From contig NW_024725489.1 of NCBI RefSeq assembly GCF_018991925.1, forward strand, positions 7,849,065-7,913,064: 64,000 nucleotides of DNA. The letters run 5' to 3'. The notes under the pieces are model-generated. The model was not told where the DNA came from and searched no databases. It saw only the letters and a program-made list of their open reading frames with translations. This document shows positions 32,589-44,499 of the stretch, one piece after another. The DNA comes from Homarus americanus (Eukaryota > Arthropoda > Malacostraca > Decapoda > Nephropidae). Both the position numbers and the translations under genes were made by a program. The first letter of the stretch is position 1. Each line of letters opens with the position of its first letter.

Positions 32589-32830
32589 CTATCTCATATA
32601 CTATAGGAATAGCCGTGTGGTTGTATGTGTGTCTATTCTTGGCAGCCGAAACGGCACAATCGTTTTTCATCAAACTTGGTGGAAAAATCGCAAAAAAATC
32701 GTAGAGTGAAACAAACCCTGTCCCGTGTCGATGGTTTCTTTAGAAAGGCATTAATTAACCATTTTATTTACGCTGGAAAACGATGTTGCTGTACGCTGTC
32801 AGCCGGGCTGCGGTTGCGCTCTTGCCAAGC
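32589..32830 (+). repeat. Direct repeat D, copy 2
   Basis: Matches 27831-28110 in order and orientation (TATACTATAGGAATAGCCGT to GCATTAATTAACCATTTTAT, then GCTGTAC.CTGTCAGC) without the long TCTG run. Confidence 0.7.
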
Positions 32831-33137
32831 ACGAGTGTTCGAACTTTCACGCATTGGTAAACTGGACCACTGGACTCGCCACTGGGCATGTAGGGTCCAC
32901 GATCACTTGTGAAAAACTATCTGAGGATCGGTTTCCTTTCTTTTCTTAAAAATAACGCATGGATGCGATTTGTTGATCACTGCTGCCATGGCATAAACAA
33001 ATAGACAATTAATGCCATCTGTACTTTGAGCGATTTCTTGTGTGTTTGTTTGTAAGTTAGTTTAACTATGGTCTTAGTTAGTAATACGTCATCCATAATT
33101 TAAGTGTTCCTAACTTTACTCTATGGTCTTTGGTTTC

Positions 33138-34452
33138 GACCTCTCAAAACTGAGTGCACAAGTTTGCAGAATGAAATATATTTTTCTATATCTACTGTGT
33201 AACTTGTTTCTATTGAAGTTTTTTGTTTACACATAGTGCTCTTTTATTTACAGGAGGTAAAACTGGATAATCCGCTTAATTACCTGAAAAAAATCGCGAA
33301 TAGTTGTTATCCTAAGACGCTTTCCACAATTAACTGAACACGCAAAATTCCACAAATATGTAATTTTATGTGGCTTCCCAAGACACTCCCGTTCGCAACG
33401 GTTGCTCTGGTTATTGCAGTGCTGCCAATTTTTCTAACTTGTTTTCTACCAGATGTTCTCTTAGATGGCGAGAGTTTTTCGCTAGACTTTTATGAATAGC
33501 ATTAAAAAAATAGCTAAATTTTTCAATTTTACTAATATTGTACTATTCTTAATTGGTGTTTATTGGCAAAGGCTTTTACTATTGTTAGTGTGGTAGTGAA
33601 GGAAACAAGACTAAAGAGATGGAGCTTTATTCCTGACGTTTCACTTCATGAATAAAGCTGCCTTACACAAATAATATCAATAGTTGTATTCAATATATTA
33701 ATAACATATAACTAACAACAGGGTTATCGCCATGTGGGTTATAGGTGGATTTAAATATTGGCATCTCTGGACAGGACAGGATTACTGGAAACTGGGCCTC
33801 AACTTGACATGGTCAGGTCGGTGTACAACCAGACAAACGTCCACAAGAAGTGGCAGACACACTAAAACGAATAAGACAATTAAGGGGTTATCTTATGGCG
33901 GAAATGAGAATACTTTAATTCGAGAGCAGGTTGTGGATGCGGTATGTACGTAGCTAAACAACTATCTGTGCGTACTTTGTGGGAAACAATGAGACCATGG
34001 ACAAAAAATATTGATATATGAGGGCTGTCACTAGTCACAGGTAAAATTTCGGAGCATATCGACCCCCACCTGCATAAATAGTTGTTTTAGCTACTGTACA
34101 GTACAGTTACACTAAACTTGTATTATTTGTATTTTTTTCATTGGTGCTATTTATAGTTATGTTTTCGTTATTGCTGTTTATACGCCTTTAATTTTAAGTT
34201 TTGATATCATAGTGTACAACTAAGGTTACTTTTAGGTGTGACAAGTGAAATTTATAAAAAGGAGTTGGTAACTGGCAGGAATTCAGTTTCAGAGTTGGTA
34301 ACATTGTTCAGGTAATTAATCGGATTTACCATGTTTGCCTACTGTAAATAAAAGTGAACAATCTGTAAAAATAACTTCCATAGAACTTGTGCTCACGTAC
34401 TGGTCTGTCAAACGTACGGTCCACAACTCTGACCATGCAGTTTTGAGAGGTC
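33138..34452. mobile_element. 1.3-kb insertion with 15-bp inverted ends
   Basis: GACCTCTCAAAACTG at 33138-33152 is exactly reversed at 34438-34452. Copy 1 of R1 at 26600 lacks this segment (TTAGACCAAAGACC), so it is an insertion. The interior is mostly AT-rich. A weak gag-like phrase occurs at 33891-33950 (SYGGNENTLIREQVVDAVC), so it may be a deleted LTR element or carry one. Confidence 0.6.
33732..33953 (+). pseudogene. Possible Gypsy gag remnant
   Basis: A 73-codon frame whose end (SYGGNENTLIREQVVDAVC) resembles the conserved gag phrase of Mag-type Gypsy elements, with an RE-rich continuation after the stop. It is short and not decisive, and no protease or zinc knuckle is nearby. Confidence 0.3.
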
Positions 34453-34749
34453 TAAACTATATCAACTAAAAAAATACGTGAATTACCAGGTACCACAGCA
34501 AACATAAGTACCAGATAACATATACCTACCACACAAACATACACACGCAACTATATATACAAATTTGAAAATGATTTGTACTGTAACACGTATGCAGGCA
34601 GGTTCCGCTAATTCAGGGCCACAGTGCTCTAGTTATAGATAATACAGTTGTTTATAGATTTATAGGGGTCACGGCTGAATAGTCTGGCTGTCTTTGTGGC
34701 CGCGTGGCTGCGTAGACTACCAGGCTATTCAACCAGTGAGGGCTGAATA

Positions 34750-34835
34750 ATCACCGTGTATTATTATTATTATCATTAGTATTACTTCAACCACTACTTC
34801 TGCTACTACAACTACTACTATTACTATTACCCATA
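34750..34835. repeat. Imperfect ATT/ACT trinucleotide tract
   Basis: TATTATTATTATTATCATTAG then CTACTACAACTACTACTATT: low-complexity sequence. Confidence 0.8.
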
Positions 34836-37400
34836 CGGCCGTGATGACATGAATCTAATCACTTGAACCAACATATGATACACTGATATGATCATCGTCG
34901 TGTTAGTATTGTTTTGAAAATTTTAGTGAGAAATTTCATCCGTCATATTTTGTAACTGTCTAAAGGCAGTAACAGACCATTTTCTATTGCATGTCTATTA
35001 TGAAAATGTAGGGTGCAGAAATAAAATCTTAGTACTGAAGGTCAATTGCCAGAGGTCTGTTGTTTGATATCCAGGGATTATATTACATTTATATTACATT
35101 TCCAAGGCGATATACTCTTCACAACAGCGTATACTGTACTGTTTATTAGTTTTAATGTTTGCTGTAAAGTATTAAAGGAACCGGAATAGATTTGCCCATT
35201 TAACTATTATATTTAAAAATATAACAGAATATTAGTTAATCCCAACTTAAATTCCTGTACTCTAGAATCTTGTTGCATTGTAAATTTTGATAAAATTATT
35301 TTTTATCTCCATATAAACGTTCAAAAATTATATAAACATCTATTCAGAGATAAGCCCAGTGATCATATTAACGATGGCAACTTGATTATAGTACACACTT
35401 TATGTACAGTAAAATGGAAATTAAAATATATTAAATAAGTATGAAACCAAAGTGATTCACTGTTGGACCATGGTCTCAGAGTATCGCTAATATATCCGTT
35501 AGTATCACTCACCAGAGTTATAACAGGTCCGAAAATATTTAGGAAATGCAGGGGGTATATTGAAATATATGAATTATTTTTAAGGACGGAAGTTCCGACG
35601 CTGTAGGTCGCTACGGACGATTTATTAACGTCTTCATTGTTCACTGAGGAAATATTTCGTTCATGATTTAGTTAGCAGTGTAAGGTGAGCTGCACTACCA
35701 TCCAGAAATTCCTCCTTATCTCTCCTTCCAGTAAATTAAGCACTTTAGCCTCCTCGCTTGTATTGAGTGAACGTCTCCAGGATTAGCTGTGAATACATCA
35801 AAGAACATCTCAGGCCATCTTAAGGGCCCGGTGCACGCTTGAGAGATCAATGCTTCTCGTCGTATACTGGAGGCGTTCACTCGTCATTATTATATATTAT
35901 CACCTACCTCCAAGGTACTAATGCTCGTTTAAAAGCTTCCAATCTTAGCAATAGATGTTACACGTCTTGCTTGTGGGTGCCTGCATGTAATTATGAAAAA
36001 ATATGCTGCCCAATACAACGCTAATCATATCTTGAGTATAACGTCTTCCACTTTTGAAGGCTAGATGACCTTAATATTATGTGGCTGTGGAAATATACTT
36101 AGTCTAGTTGAGGTTAATGATTAATATATTCAGTACATACTGAGAGGCCAGAACACGAAGGCTACACACTCTCTCAGATGGATTATATGTATATTTTCCA
36201 TCGACTTAGTGTGTAGGAGCAGGGAGCGGATGCTAGGCCACCTAAAACTCAAAACCAGAGCGTAGGTTTGATGACAACACAGATGGAGGCCCTGGTTTAT
36301 TGTTTGTCATATAATTCTTTCTCTAATTATCACTATATGTGTTTGGGATACATATAATCTTTCTAAAACAGTTTTTTTTTATAATTCCAATTTTATATTT
36401 ATATAAGGAAAAAAACGGTATTGTCCTTTGAGGATAAAATGCAGATAATACAGATTTTTGTAGCTTACTGCAATATTTATTTGCCTATTGTACCGGTAGC
36501 TTCTTGTAAACTAAAATAAGTCTCCATATCAAAGTAATATTCACTTCAGTGTAAAAAGTTTTCTCTTTTTATTGTTTCTTTGAGCTGAAATTTCATTATT
36601 ATATGACTTGGAGAAATCATTCAGCAATATATTTGACACTGAACAAATACTAAACAAAAGAATTTTTTTAGCTGAAGAATTACATGGACAAAGTTCACTA
36701 ATGTGAAATACATTCTCTCCATGATCTAAGCACAAATTAATTAGAATATTTCTTTGTTTGTTTATTAAATCAGATAAAATTTTCCTTAAAATTACTAATC
36801 AAACCTTGGAAACATTTATAAGTATTTGAACTCACAGAGTGAAGTCTGAAGGCCATTTCAAGTCTCCTCTATCTACAAATTTGAGATACTGAAATTTTTC
36901 AGGGATATCAGCCTCAAGTTTCTTATCCAAGGAAAGCCGAGGTACAAAAGCAAAAAAAAAAAAACTTTTTCTCAACTGTTTACATTTTGTAGCCAGCATT
37001 ATACATCATAACATTTTCATCTTGATCTGATAAGGTCTGTACTTGCACTAAATTACCTATATCAAGAAAATCATCTAAACTCACAGGAATACTTAAAATA
37101 ATCCGAGGAAGAATTAATTTCGGTCATTCCTAATGGACCAGATTTTGGAAAAGCCATGAAAAGAACATTCATGATCTTTAAATTATTTTCTGATTCCATT
37201 ACCTGTGCTACAGATACGTACATTGTAGATTGCACCACTCACCTGTCAATATTGGCTAAATCGAGCTTCTAATCATCTATTGGGTCTTTCTAACATTTGC
37301 CAAGTAAAATATACTGGAAATTATGATGTTTGAAGAGTTAGTCGCACACACAGATCAATGTGGATGAAGTGTCTCAATGCAAAACAAATTTCTTTGGAAA
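34836..37400. other. Long AT-rich stretch without recognisable features
   Basis: I see no ORF with family motifs, no RNA gene and no inverted-end element. A run of A lies near 36950. Confidence 0.5.
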
Positions 37401-39573
37401 GCTTTCCCACTCTAACTTCCCCCACCGTATGAAGGGGGTCCACTTCCAAAGCCATAAGCTATTCACAAGAATTGTTAAAAAATATCGGTAAATGTTTACC
37501 TTCGGACATGACTCCCTAGGGGTTGACCAATATGATTTTTCCAGTGTATTTTGGTGTGTTTAAAGCGAATCTGACCTTCATTTTTTGGCGGAAATTGCTC
37601 GTTTTTGCCCCACCCCGTATACTGCCAGATCTGGGGTCACTAAATCTAAGGGGATAACTTAACTCTAATCTTAATTTCTAAGGGTCGCTGCCACCAGACC
37701 CCCTCTGGACAGCATGTAGCTCGTTAGGTAGCGGGCAGAGTGAACTAGGCATTGGGTTAGGTTTTCCATTGATCAGATCGATAAGGGTAAAGAAGGGTGA
37801 AACCATAACATGTCTTCATTGATTTATTTCTTATAAAACACACTGGTAAAAAAAACATACATGAACTGGCCTTCCTCAGAAGAACAACGGAATTTTGGTT
37901 ACCCAACTGGGCCCCAGACTCCTACATTACTGGCGGGTCATCCACCCACTTATTGCACAACAATCGGTGAACGCCGTATCTCGGTCGTTCCTTCTTACAA
38001 TATCCCTTAACACATCAGACTGTTCCACTGGTGTGGCTTGTAGCACCGTCGGTTATCATACATAGTAGCACCATCGCAACACACCTGTTACACTCCATAC
38101 CTGCAAGTATGTGACTCCTTGTGACTTTTAGGTCTACACAACGGGCCCCTCGTTCGCACACCGCCCTCGGTGGGTAAGGACGAGGGCTTGACCTAGAGAC
38201 ATACCAGCACTATTTCTACGCCTGGTATTATAGGTCGCTCCAAGTGGCGACCGCAGTTTCTCACGGTCTCCTTAGTTGTGACTATTCATGTGGAGTGGTG
38301 CGCTGGGAATCCACCGGTTCATAGTGGACTGGTATAGTGGGGAGTAATTCCCCACCTGGTGTGGCGCTCCAGGAGACAATGGCGGCCGGGCGGCAAGATA
38401 CCCCAACCACGTGGCACCTGTGTTGACGGCAGAACGGGAAAGACTAAGCAATAATGCCTGACGGGCGGTTATCCCATCCCTTAACACATCCCTATCACAC
38501 TTATATATCCGGCAAAGCTTTAAACTGTAGTCACTGTTATTTATCAACCTTAATTGTAGGGCGGGATATAGCCCGCTAGGACACTGACCTGTGTTGACGG
38601 CAGAACGGGAAAGACTAAGGCCGGCTTCCCGCCGCTTCTCGTCACATAGGCCTACAGTTTCCAATCCTCAATTTACATTTTTGTTTCTTATGGTTCTCCC
38701 CTGAACACTTTACGGTATATTGTCACTCATTTCTTATAAACACATATATTAATCCTAACTTATACACTAAGGTCAGGTCTTGGTTTGCTAGTGCTTGGTT
38801 AAATGCCTGGGATTTTAATATCAACGGGCATCTGAGGCGGGTACATGACGCGCCTTGAAACAAAAGCCGAATGATCATGGCGGGGGTGTATCAACTTCAC
38901 TTAAAAACTGTAATGAGGGATCCTCCTCTCACACAGCGCACTATTTGAACACAGACCTCAGATTCTCTGATCACTGTACCTGTCGTGGGTATATGTCACG
39001 TGAGGCTACGAGGTGTATTAAATTCATACCGACGCATACACGATATTTCCTTTCCAGTATAGTTTCTAGATCACTGTCAACACCTCACATAGTTCTGATA
39101 CATTTATCCCTTTTTCCCGATCATTGTTCTCATGTATTTTCATATGATATCTGTTGGAGTTAGGTTCGCTACACGCTCACAGACGTAAATAGTAGGACCT
39201 TCAAACCCTGCTCCACACTTAGTCTTACAGTACCCTAGTCCGGCTCAACTGGACTTTAACATTCATCTTATGCCTACCCTGAGTGATCCTTAATGCTATG
39301 AATACATACACTTGATATGATATAATTATACCTGGGTACAATACCACACATGGTCTAGGAACCTTGAGTAGGGGAGTTGTCCTTTCTCAATGTTTCCCGT
39401 TTTCTGGGGTTCTACAAGCGTTGTGCATTTGAATGTTATGTAGCGTAATATGAATTAGATGGGATTTTTAGGGAGGACAATGATGTGCGCAGTACACCCG
39501 ATCCCCCAACAATAATGCTGGGAAGCCTGAGAAATCAGGTTTTTTGGGTAGGGGAGAACACGAAAACGAGTCA
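37401..39573. other. Unassigned region with a 33-bp direct repeat
   Basis: CCTGTGTTGACGGCAGAACG and following bases (33 identical bases) occur at 38416-38448 and 38587-38619. The surroundings are GC-richer than 34.8-37.4 kb. It may be the LTR or UTR of an old element, but no coding remnant was found. Confidence 0.45.
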
Positions 39574-39675
39574 TCTAACCTAACCTAACCTAACCTAACC
39601 TTACCTAACCTCTAGCCAGGGGCTCCGCCACGGGACCCCCGGTAGGTTTATCTTAAACTAACCTAACCTAACTTA
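39574..39675. repeat. Interstitial CCTAA repeats
   Basis: (CCTAA)n-type repeats at 39574-39610 and 39650-39672 around a GC-rich insert (CCAGGGGCTCCGCCACGGGA). Confidence 0.8.
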
Positions 39676-39779
39676 TCCTATTCATTTCCAACTAGTAAAA
39701 ATGGGGTTCGAAACTCTCAGAATAAGGAGATCTAAATGTTTCAGTAGTTTAAAGCTTTGGGGTGCGCCATGTCCGAAAG

Positions 39780-40236
39780 TACAATAACTTAGTTAGAAGT
39801 GGAAGGACCAGGGTAGTCGAACTCCTCCTCGTTGGACCCTTCTTCGAGTGGCACAGGTGAAGCACGTTCCTGGCGAGGGTGGTTTCTTGGTCCTTGAGGT
39901 GGGTAGAGTCGCGCAGCTGTGGTATAAAACCTCTGGTGACGATCTGAAGGGTGTATATCCCCAAAAAAGGTATCACGCGAAATACGGCTGGAAGTACACG
40001 CTCTTTATCCCGGGTCTCTTGGTCCACTCCTTGACGTCACGCCACAAGCGTTCAATGGTCTGGGTGTGCACTCGAGGGTCGTCAGGGTCCACAAATTGTT
40101 CTGAGTGGTTATTCACCCATTGAGTGAAACCCCCAGACTACAGTGATAAGTAGGCCTTACATCCATCGCTGACAAGGATGCTCTGAGGATGAATGTAGCG
40201 TTTAATATGAGGAATGAGTGTAATAGCTCCTCTGGT
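39780..40236 (-). pseudogene. Merlin / ISXO2-like transposase fragment
   Basis: On the minus strand: LIPHIKRYIHPQSILVSDGC (catalytic Asp), a stop, then GFTQWVNNHSEQFVDPDD, VHTQTIERLWRDVKEW (catalytic Glu in TIE) and YFQPYFARYLFW. This is the second half of an ISXO2-like DDE domain as found in Merlin DNA transposons: D, then roughly 40 residues, then E. The first catalytic Asp and N-terminal zinc region are missing. The end drifts into low-similarity sequence near 39780. One in-frame stop inactivates it. Confidence 0.7.
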
Positions 40237-40688
40237 ATTACATTAATTGTTTTAAATAAGTTCTGGAACTCTTAAGTGGCCGGGCCGAAGTAAACATTTT
40301 GCAGAAAAATATTGTTTCACAGGTACTTAGTTCGGTTGAGAGTATATTATACCTTCGCTACCAGGGATGTGTCTTGAGTGCACTTATACTGTATATGAGA
40401 ACACAAAGTGAACTGTTCACTGGGTAACTAGTGATAAGACTCTGCCTGCTCCCTCCTCTCGCTCAGAGTGTGAGAGTCAAGGAGGAGGGGGTAAGGTAAT
40501 TGATAAATCAGCTTGACCTGGCTCAACCTCTGATGAAGTTATAGACTCAGCATGTATGACATGAACAACTACTGAGTCATTGATGAATAACATAGTGAAT
40601 AACTACCGAGTCATTGTTGAATAACTTGGTGCATAATTTGGTATTATACATATAAGTATTATACATTTGGGTGAATTTTTATATAAGG
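40237..40688. repeat. Dispersed repeat R2, copy 1
   Basis: GGTATTACATTAATTGTTTTAA...TAAGTTCTGG at the left and GTTGAATAACTTGG...TTTGGGTGAATTTTTATAT at the right recur, diverged, at 51587-51990. The Gypsy-5 LTR begins directly after it, so R2 may be the target into which Gypsy-5 inserted. Confidence 0.55.
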
Positions 40689-41319
40689 TGTTACGAACCC
40701 CGCCACCAATTGTCATGATCTACCTACCCAGCACTACGAACCACGCCATCTATTGTCTTGATCTACCTACCCAGCACCACGAGCAACGCCATCTAGGGAC
40801 GAAACACGAGTATGACTCGTCTTAGTTACCACTCCGGGGTTTCCCTTCTCCATATCCTGGTTGTTGCGTCACCTCCTCAAAGTCTTCTTTGTCAGCTCCA
40901 ATTCTATGAGAGAGCACTTCACTCTGGGAAGTGACCACAGGATCACCTATCCTGGAAACCTACGGCACAGTGAGTACCTACCGTCTTCTACAATACTCAG
41001 CCTTGCTCGTCAGCCATCTCAGCTCCGCACTTAAGTATTTGTAATCTTATATTGCCTCCCCCACGTCCACTTGCTTCAAATTATTGTATGTTGTATAAAT
41101 ATGTATATACTGTTAATGTTTAGGTTAAGTATGGTTAAGGGTAAATTATAGGAAGCTGAATATTTTGTTAAGGAATTTATGGTACTTTATTATACACAAC
41201 AAAAACTCGCATCCTTTGTCTACCCTTTTATAGTCCGATTGTCTTTGTTTTTTTGTTTTTTTTGCCTGTTGGGATTTGGGTAGACTTTTAACTATATTAT
41301 AAATCCCCAACTCGTAACA
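40689..41319 (+). repeat. Gypsy-5 5' LTR
   Basis: Starts TGTTACGAACCCC and ends AACTCGTAACA, giving short inverted ends (TGTTACGA / TCGTAACA). TGGCGACCGTGACAGGACTC, a PBS-like sequence, follows two bases after. 631 bp. A 3' partner is not found. Confidence 0.8.
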
Positions 41320-41741
41320 AATGGCGACCGTGACAGGACTCGACCTTAAGTACCATATTCCTTCCTCCCTTGTAATTCCTTGTTAATTATTCCTCCCAGT
41401 CACTTCTGTTCACAATTGCTTTACGGTGGTTTAAAGTTTCCTTCATATGTGTATGCATATATTGGTATTATCGTACAGTAAGAGTGACAGACGTAGGATA
41501 TTAGGTTCCAAGTGTCATAAGGCTTACCTGTTATTACACGTGGCAGTCGTGTAGTAAGTCTTATCGAGTGTAGGGAAGAATCCGGATCTGTTTAATGCCG
41601 TACCCTCACTCCAGAGTAGGCTGTTCCATAGTCACTAGTTTAGGGTGAAGTGATATCTTGGGACGCCCCGCTCTACCAGGACCCCATAATTATAAAGCCT
41701 CCATTATTGTTCTTCTCATTATCTCATTCGGGGTCAATAAT

Positions 41742-41931
41742 CAAGTATCTCAGGGTTGTTAATCCGGATCTTTATATAAAATGCCGTAATACGCCCTTCC
41801 TCTTTCAAGTATCTCAGGGTTGTTAATCCGGATCTTTATATTAATGCCGTAATATGCCCTTCCTCTTTCAAGTATCTCAGGGTTGTTAATCCGGATCTTT
41901 ATATTAATGCCTTAATACACCCTTCCTCTTT
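41742..41931. repeat. Three tandem 63-64-bp repeats in the Gypsy-5 leader
   Basis: Units start CAAGTATCTCAGGGTTG at 41742, 41806 and 41869, and a fourth partial starts at 41932. Each contains AATCCGGATCTTTATAT. Sequence differences are few. Confidence 0.9.
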
Positions 41932-42113
41932 CAAGTCTCTTATCCTTATCTAAGGATCTTCTCAGAAGAACAATAATCATAAGTGTAATTTCCCTAGGTA
42001 TAACTTGGTTAGTTTCCGGGACTTTCTGGTTATCCACTGCCGTGATATTTTCTAGGGTAATCCAATTATCTTATCTTTTGACCATTAATTAATTTATCTA
42101 AGTTTTCTTAACA

Positions 42114-43701
42114 ATGGCCACCTCAGGTTTTGATCTCCAGGATTTTATTGAAAATCCTTCCGTAGCTAAATTACGTGTTAATATCCTGAAGAAAGAATGG
42201 AAAGAAATAGCCAACTACTACAATATCCCATTTTCACAGCAACTGACTAAGGAAATGTTGAAAAATCATGTAATTGAAATGTTGGTTCAACAAGAAGTTT
42301 TAAAATAATCCGCTGTTGACCGATTAACGCCCATGTCCAAGAAACTTCAACCACTATCCACCACCCCTCCTCACTCAGAAGTTGCCTCAGGTCTGGCTAG
42401 CCCTCAAGAAAAAGCACAAAGAGTAGACGCCTTAGAACTAGAACGAGCTAGGTTCGAGTTCCAAATCAAAATGAAAGAACTCGAGTTGGAACAGGCCAAG
42501 TTGGAGCAGGAGGACAAGTTGGAACAGGCCAAGTTGGAGCATGAGGAAAAGTTGGAACAGGCAAAGTTGGAGCATGAGGTAAAGTTGGAACAGGCCAAGT
42601 TGAAACAGGCCAAGTTGGAGCATGAGGAAAAGTTGGAACAGGCCAAGTTGGAGCATGAGGGAATGTCGGAACAGGCCAAGTTGGAGCATGAGGAAAGGAT
42701 GGAACAGGCCAAGTTGGAGTAGGAGGTTAGACTGAAAGAACTACAGGTGAGAGAGACAGACAGAAGTCACCTTAACATCGGAGTTTAAATCAAAAGAAGT
42801 GGCATTAAAAGAGAAACTAGCTGCTTTTAACCCTGATACTGCTTCTTCCCTTATTCCCGGGTTTGATGAATCCGATATGGACGGTTCATTTAGGACTTTT
42901 GAGAAAATAGCCGGGAAGAATGAGTGGCCCAAGGACCAGTGGGTGTCAGTGTTAGTTCCTAAATTATGTGGTAAGGCTCGGAGAATTTATAACTGTTTAG
43001 TCCAGACTGATGACTATGATAACGTAGAAAAGAATATCCTCACCTCTTATGCTATTACGCCAGACGGATACCGGCAGAAGTTTCGTAAACTAACCAAATC
43101 ATTTTAACACACCTTTGTTGAGTTTGCTCAAGAAAAGCTTAGGTTTTATAAGAAGTGGTTAGAGGCTACAGAGACCTCCACATTTCAGGATTTGTTAAAT
43201 TTGGTAGTCCTGGAGGAGTGGAAGAGCAAGATACCATTTCACATCTTGAAGCATGTGGAGGAGCGTGGAGAGGTTAATTTAGGACGTGCGGCTGAGCTGG
43301 CTGATGCATACGCCTTGCTGGTGGAGTCACTGGGCAGTAGAGAACGTGGTACTTCCCGACATATTAGGTCCTCCTCTGATGATAACCTTGGGGGCGTGAG
43401 TGGTAGGTCGAAAGGTCCCACACCTAACCCCCCTGATGCAACCAAGTTTACTTGTTCTTACTGTAAAAACCCAGGCCATACGATCCAGACTTGTAAACAC
43501 CCAAAGTGTCGAATTGCTAAAAGTAGTTCCCTGGATCCCAAATCCAAACCAATAGCAACCACCAATGTGGAAAGGCCCCATCAGGATCTGTTCTCTTCAT
43601 TCACCTATGAGGAAAAATTTTCAATCATAGAGGGGTCTCGTTCTTTCCCTATTCGTATACTACGTGATACGGGCGCAGCACAATCTATATATATTTAGCG
43701 A
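42114..43701 (+). pseudogene. Gypsy-5 gag, zinc knuckle and protease start
   Basis: Pieces: 42114-42305 (FDLQDFIENPSVAKLR, helical N-terminus), 42333-42719 (a coiled-coil rod of 11-residue repeats KLEQAKLEHEE), 42799-43104 (capsid-like, WPKDQWVSVLVPKLCGKARR), 43120-43698 (VEFAQEKLRFYKKWLEA). The knuckle CSYCKNPGHTIQTCKHPKC lies near 43455. The frame then runs into the aspartic protease motif RDTGAAQSIYI, where a stop follows. Four stops separate the pieces. Gag would form particles. The 33-bp repeats encoding the rod look recently expanded. Confidence 0.75.
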
Positions 43702-44022
43702 TATTTCACAATGCCATCTGTATTTACTAATGCATTTATCATTTCTAATTTCAGATCTCTCATCCCATTCTTCCTCATCCTTAGCTAAAAAGTGCACCTT
43801 CAATGTCCCTGATTACTGGGAAGTGCAAATAGCTATTAGAAAGACCCAATGCCTGTGTATGTATCTATTTATTATTATTGGGTAATGACTTTGGTAGGAG
43901 ATCTTAGTGGTTCCTAACATAAAGACAGTCGACTCTCCCTTACCTGTCAACTCCATCACTGACCTAAAGAAACTTCATTCCTCATCTTTTTCCCATCTTG
44001 TGTTGTCACCCGGTCACAGAGT

Positions 44023-44457
44023 GTGCGAAATGGCCCTTCATTCGAAAACACTTCCAATATCTTACTACCCACAGAAGATCTGTACAATAGTTATCCATTA
44101 GTAAGTGATGAGCTCTCATTACAGTTCAACAATCTGATCCATCTTTGTTCAAACAGGTATTTGTTATCTCAGTGTGGACCATTGTACATCTTCGGCTTGA
44201 GCCACCCACCGTCCCAAGGTTGCTTGGAACGGTTCCATCAAAACTTTCAAATCAATGCTAAACTATTTCTCCTCAACGCTATAGTCTATACTCCTGATCG
44301 CAAAAAAGATTCACAACTTGTTCACATTAATCTCATGAAACTTTACCATTCCAGGCAGTCAGAGGAAGATATCCCCAGAGGCTATGAGCCTACCTGTATT
44401 GTATACGGTTTTGTCAGGGCCGGAGCTGAGACAGATGACATGGACCTGAGAATTTAG
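44023..44457 (+). pseudogene. Gypsy-5 integrase C-terminal remnant
   Basis: A 144-codon frame with HPPSQGCLERFHQNFQINAK, the E-bearing end of the D,D-35-E core, joined through a deletion to IVYTPDRKKDSQLVHINLMK, a C-terminal connector. The N-terminal zinc finger and both Asp residues are missing. It lies upstream of the RT, the Gmr1 order. Confidence 0.6.
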
Positions 44458-44499
44458 ACTTCCTCTACCTAAAGAGAACCCTGCTAACAGTCACATATA

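Larger units (their letters stand above)
32940..34745 (-). repeat. Dispersed repeat R1, copy 2 (interrupted)
   Basis: Both flanks, 32940-33137 and 34453-34745, are on the opposite strand to R1 copy 1 at 26320-26630. Between them lies a 1.3-kb insertion. Confidence 0.65.

Noticed and set aside
40219..40240. TGTAATAGCTCCTCTGG as an LTR start of the env-Gypsy family
   Set aside because: The resemblance to TGTAATAGCCCCTGTC is about 16 bases, and the same bases are still readable as Merlin transposase codons.
40549..40570. CTGATGA-type hammerhead core near 40549
   Set aside because: No paired stem II and no GAAA box follow.
42404..42712. Cys/Ser/Leu-rich minus-strand frames
   Set aside because: Antisense shadow of the gag coiled-coil repeats.
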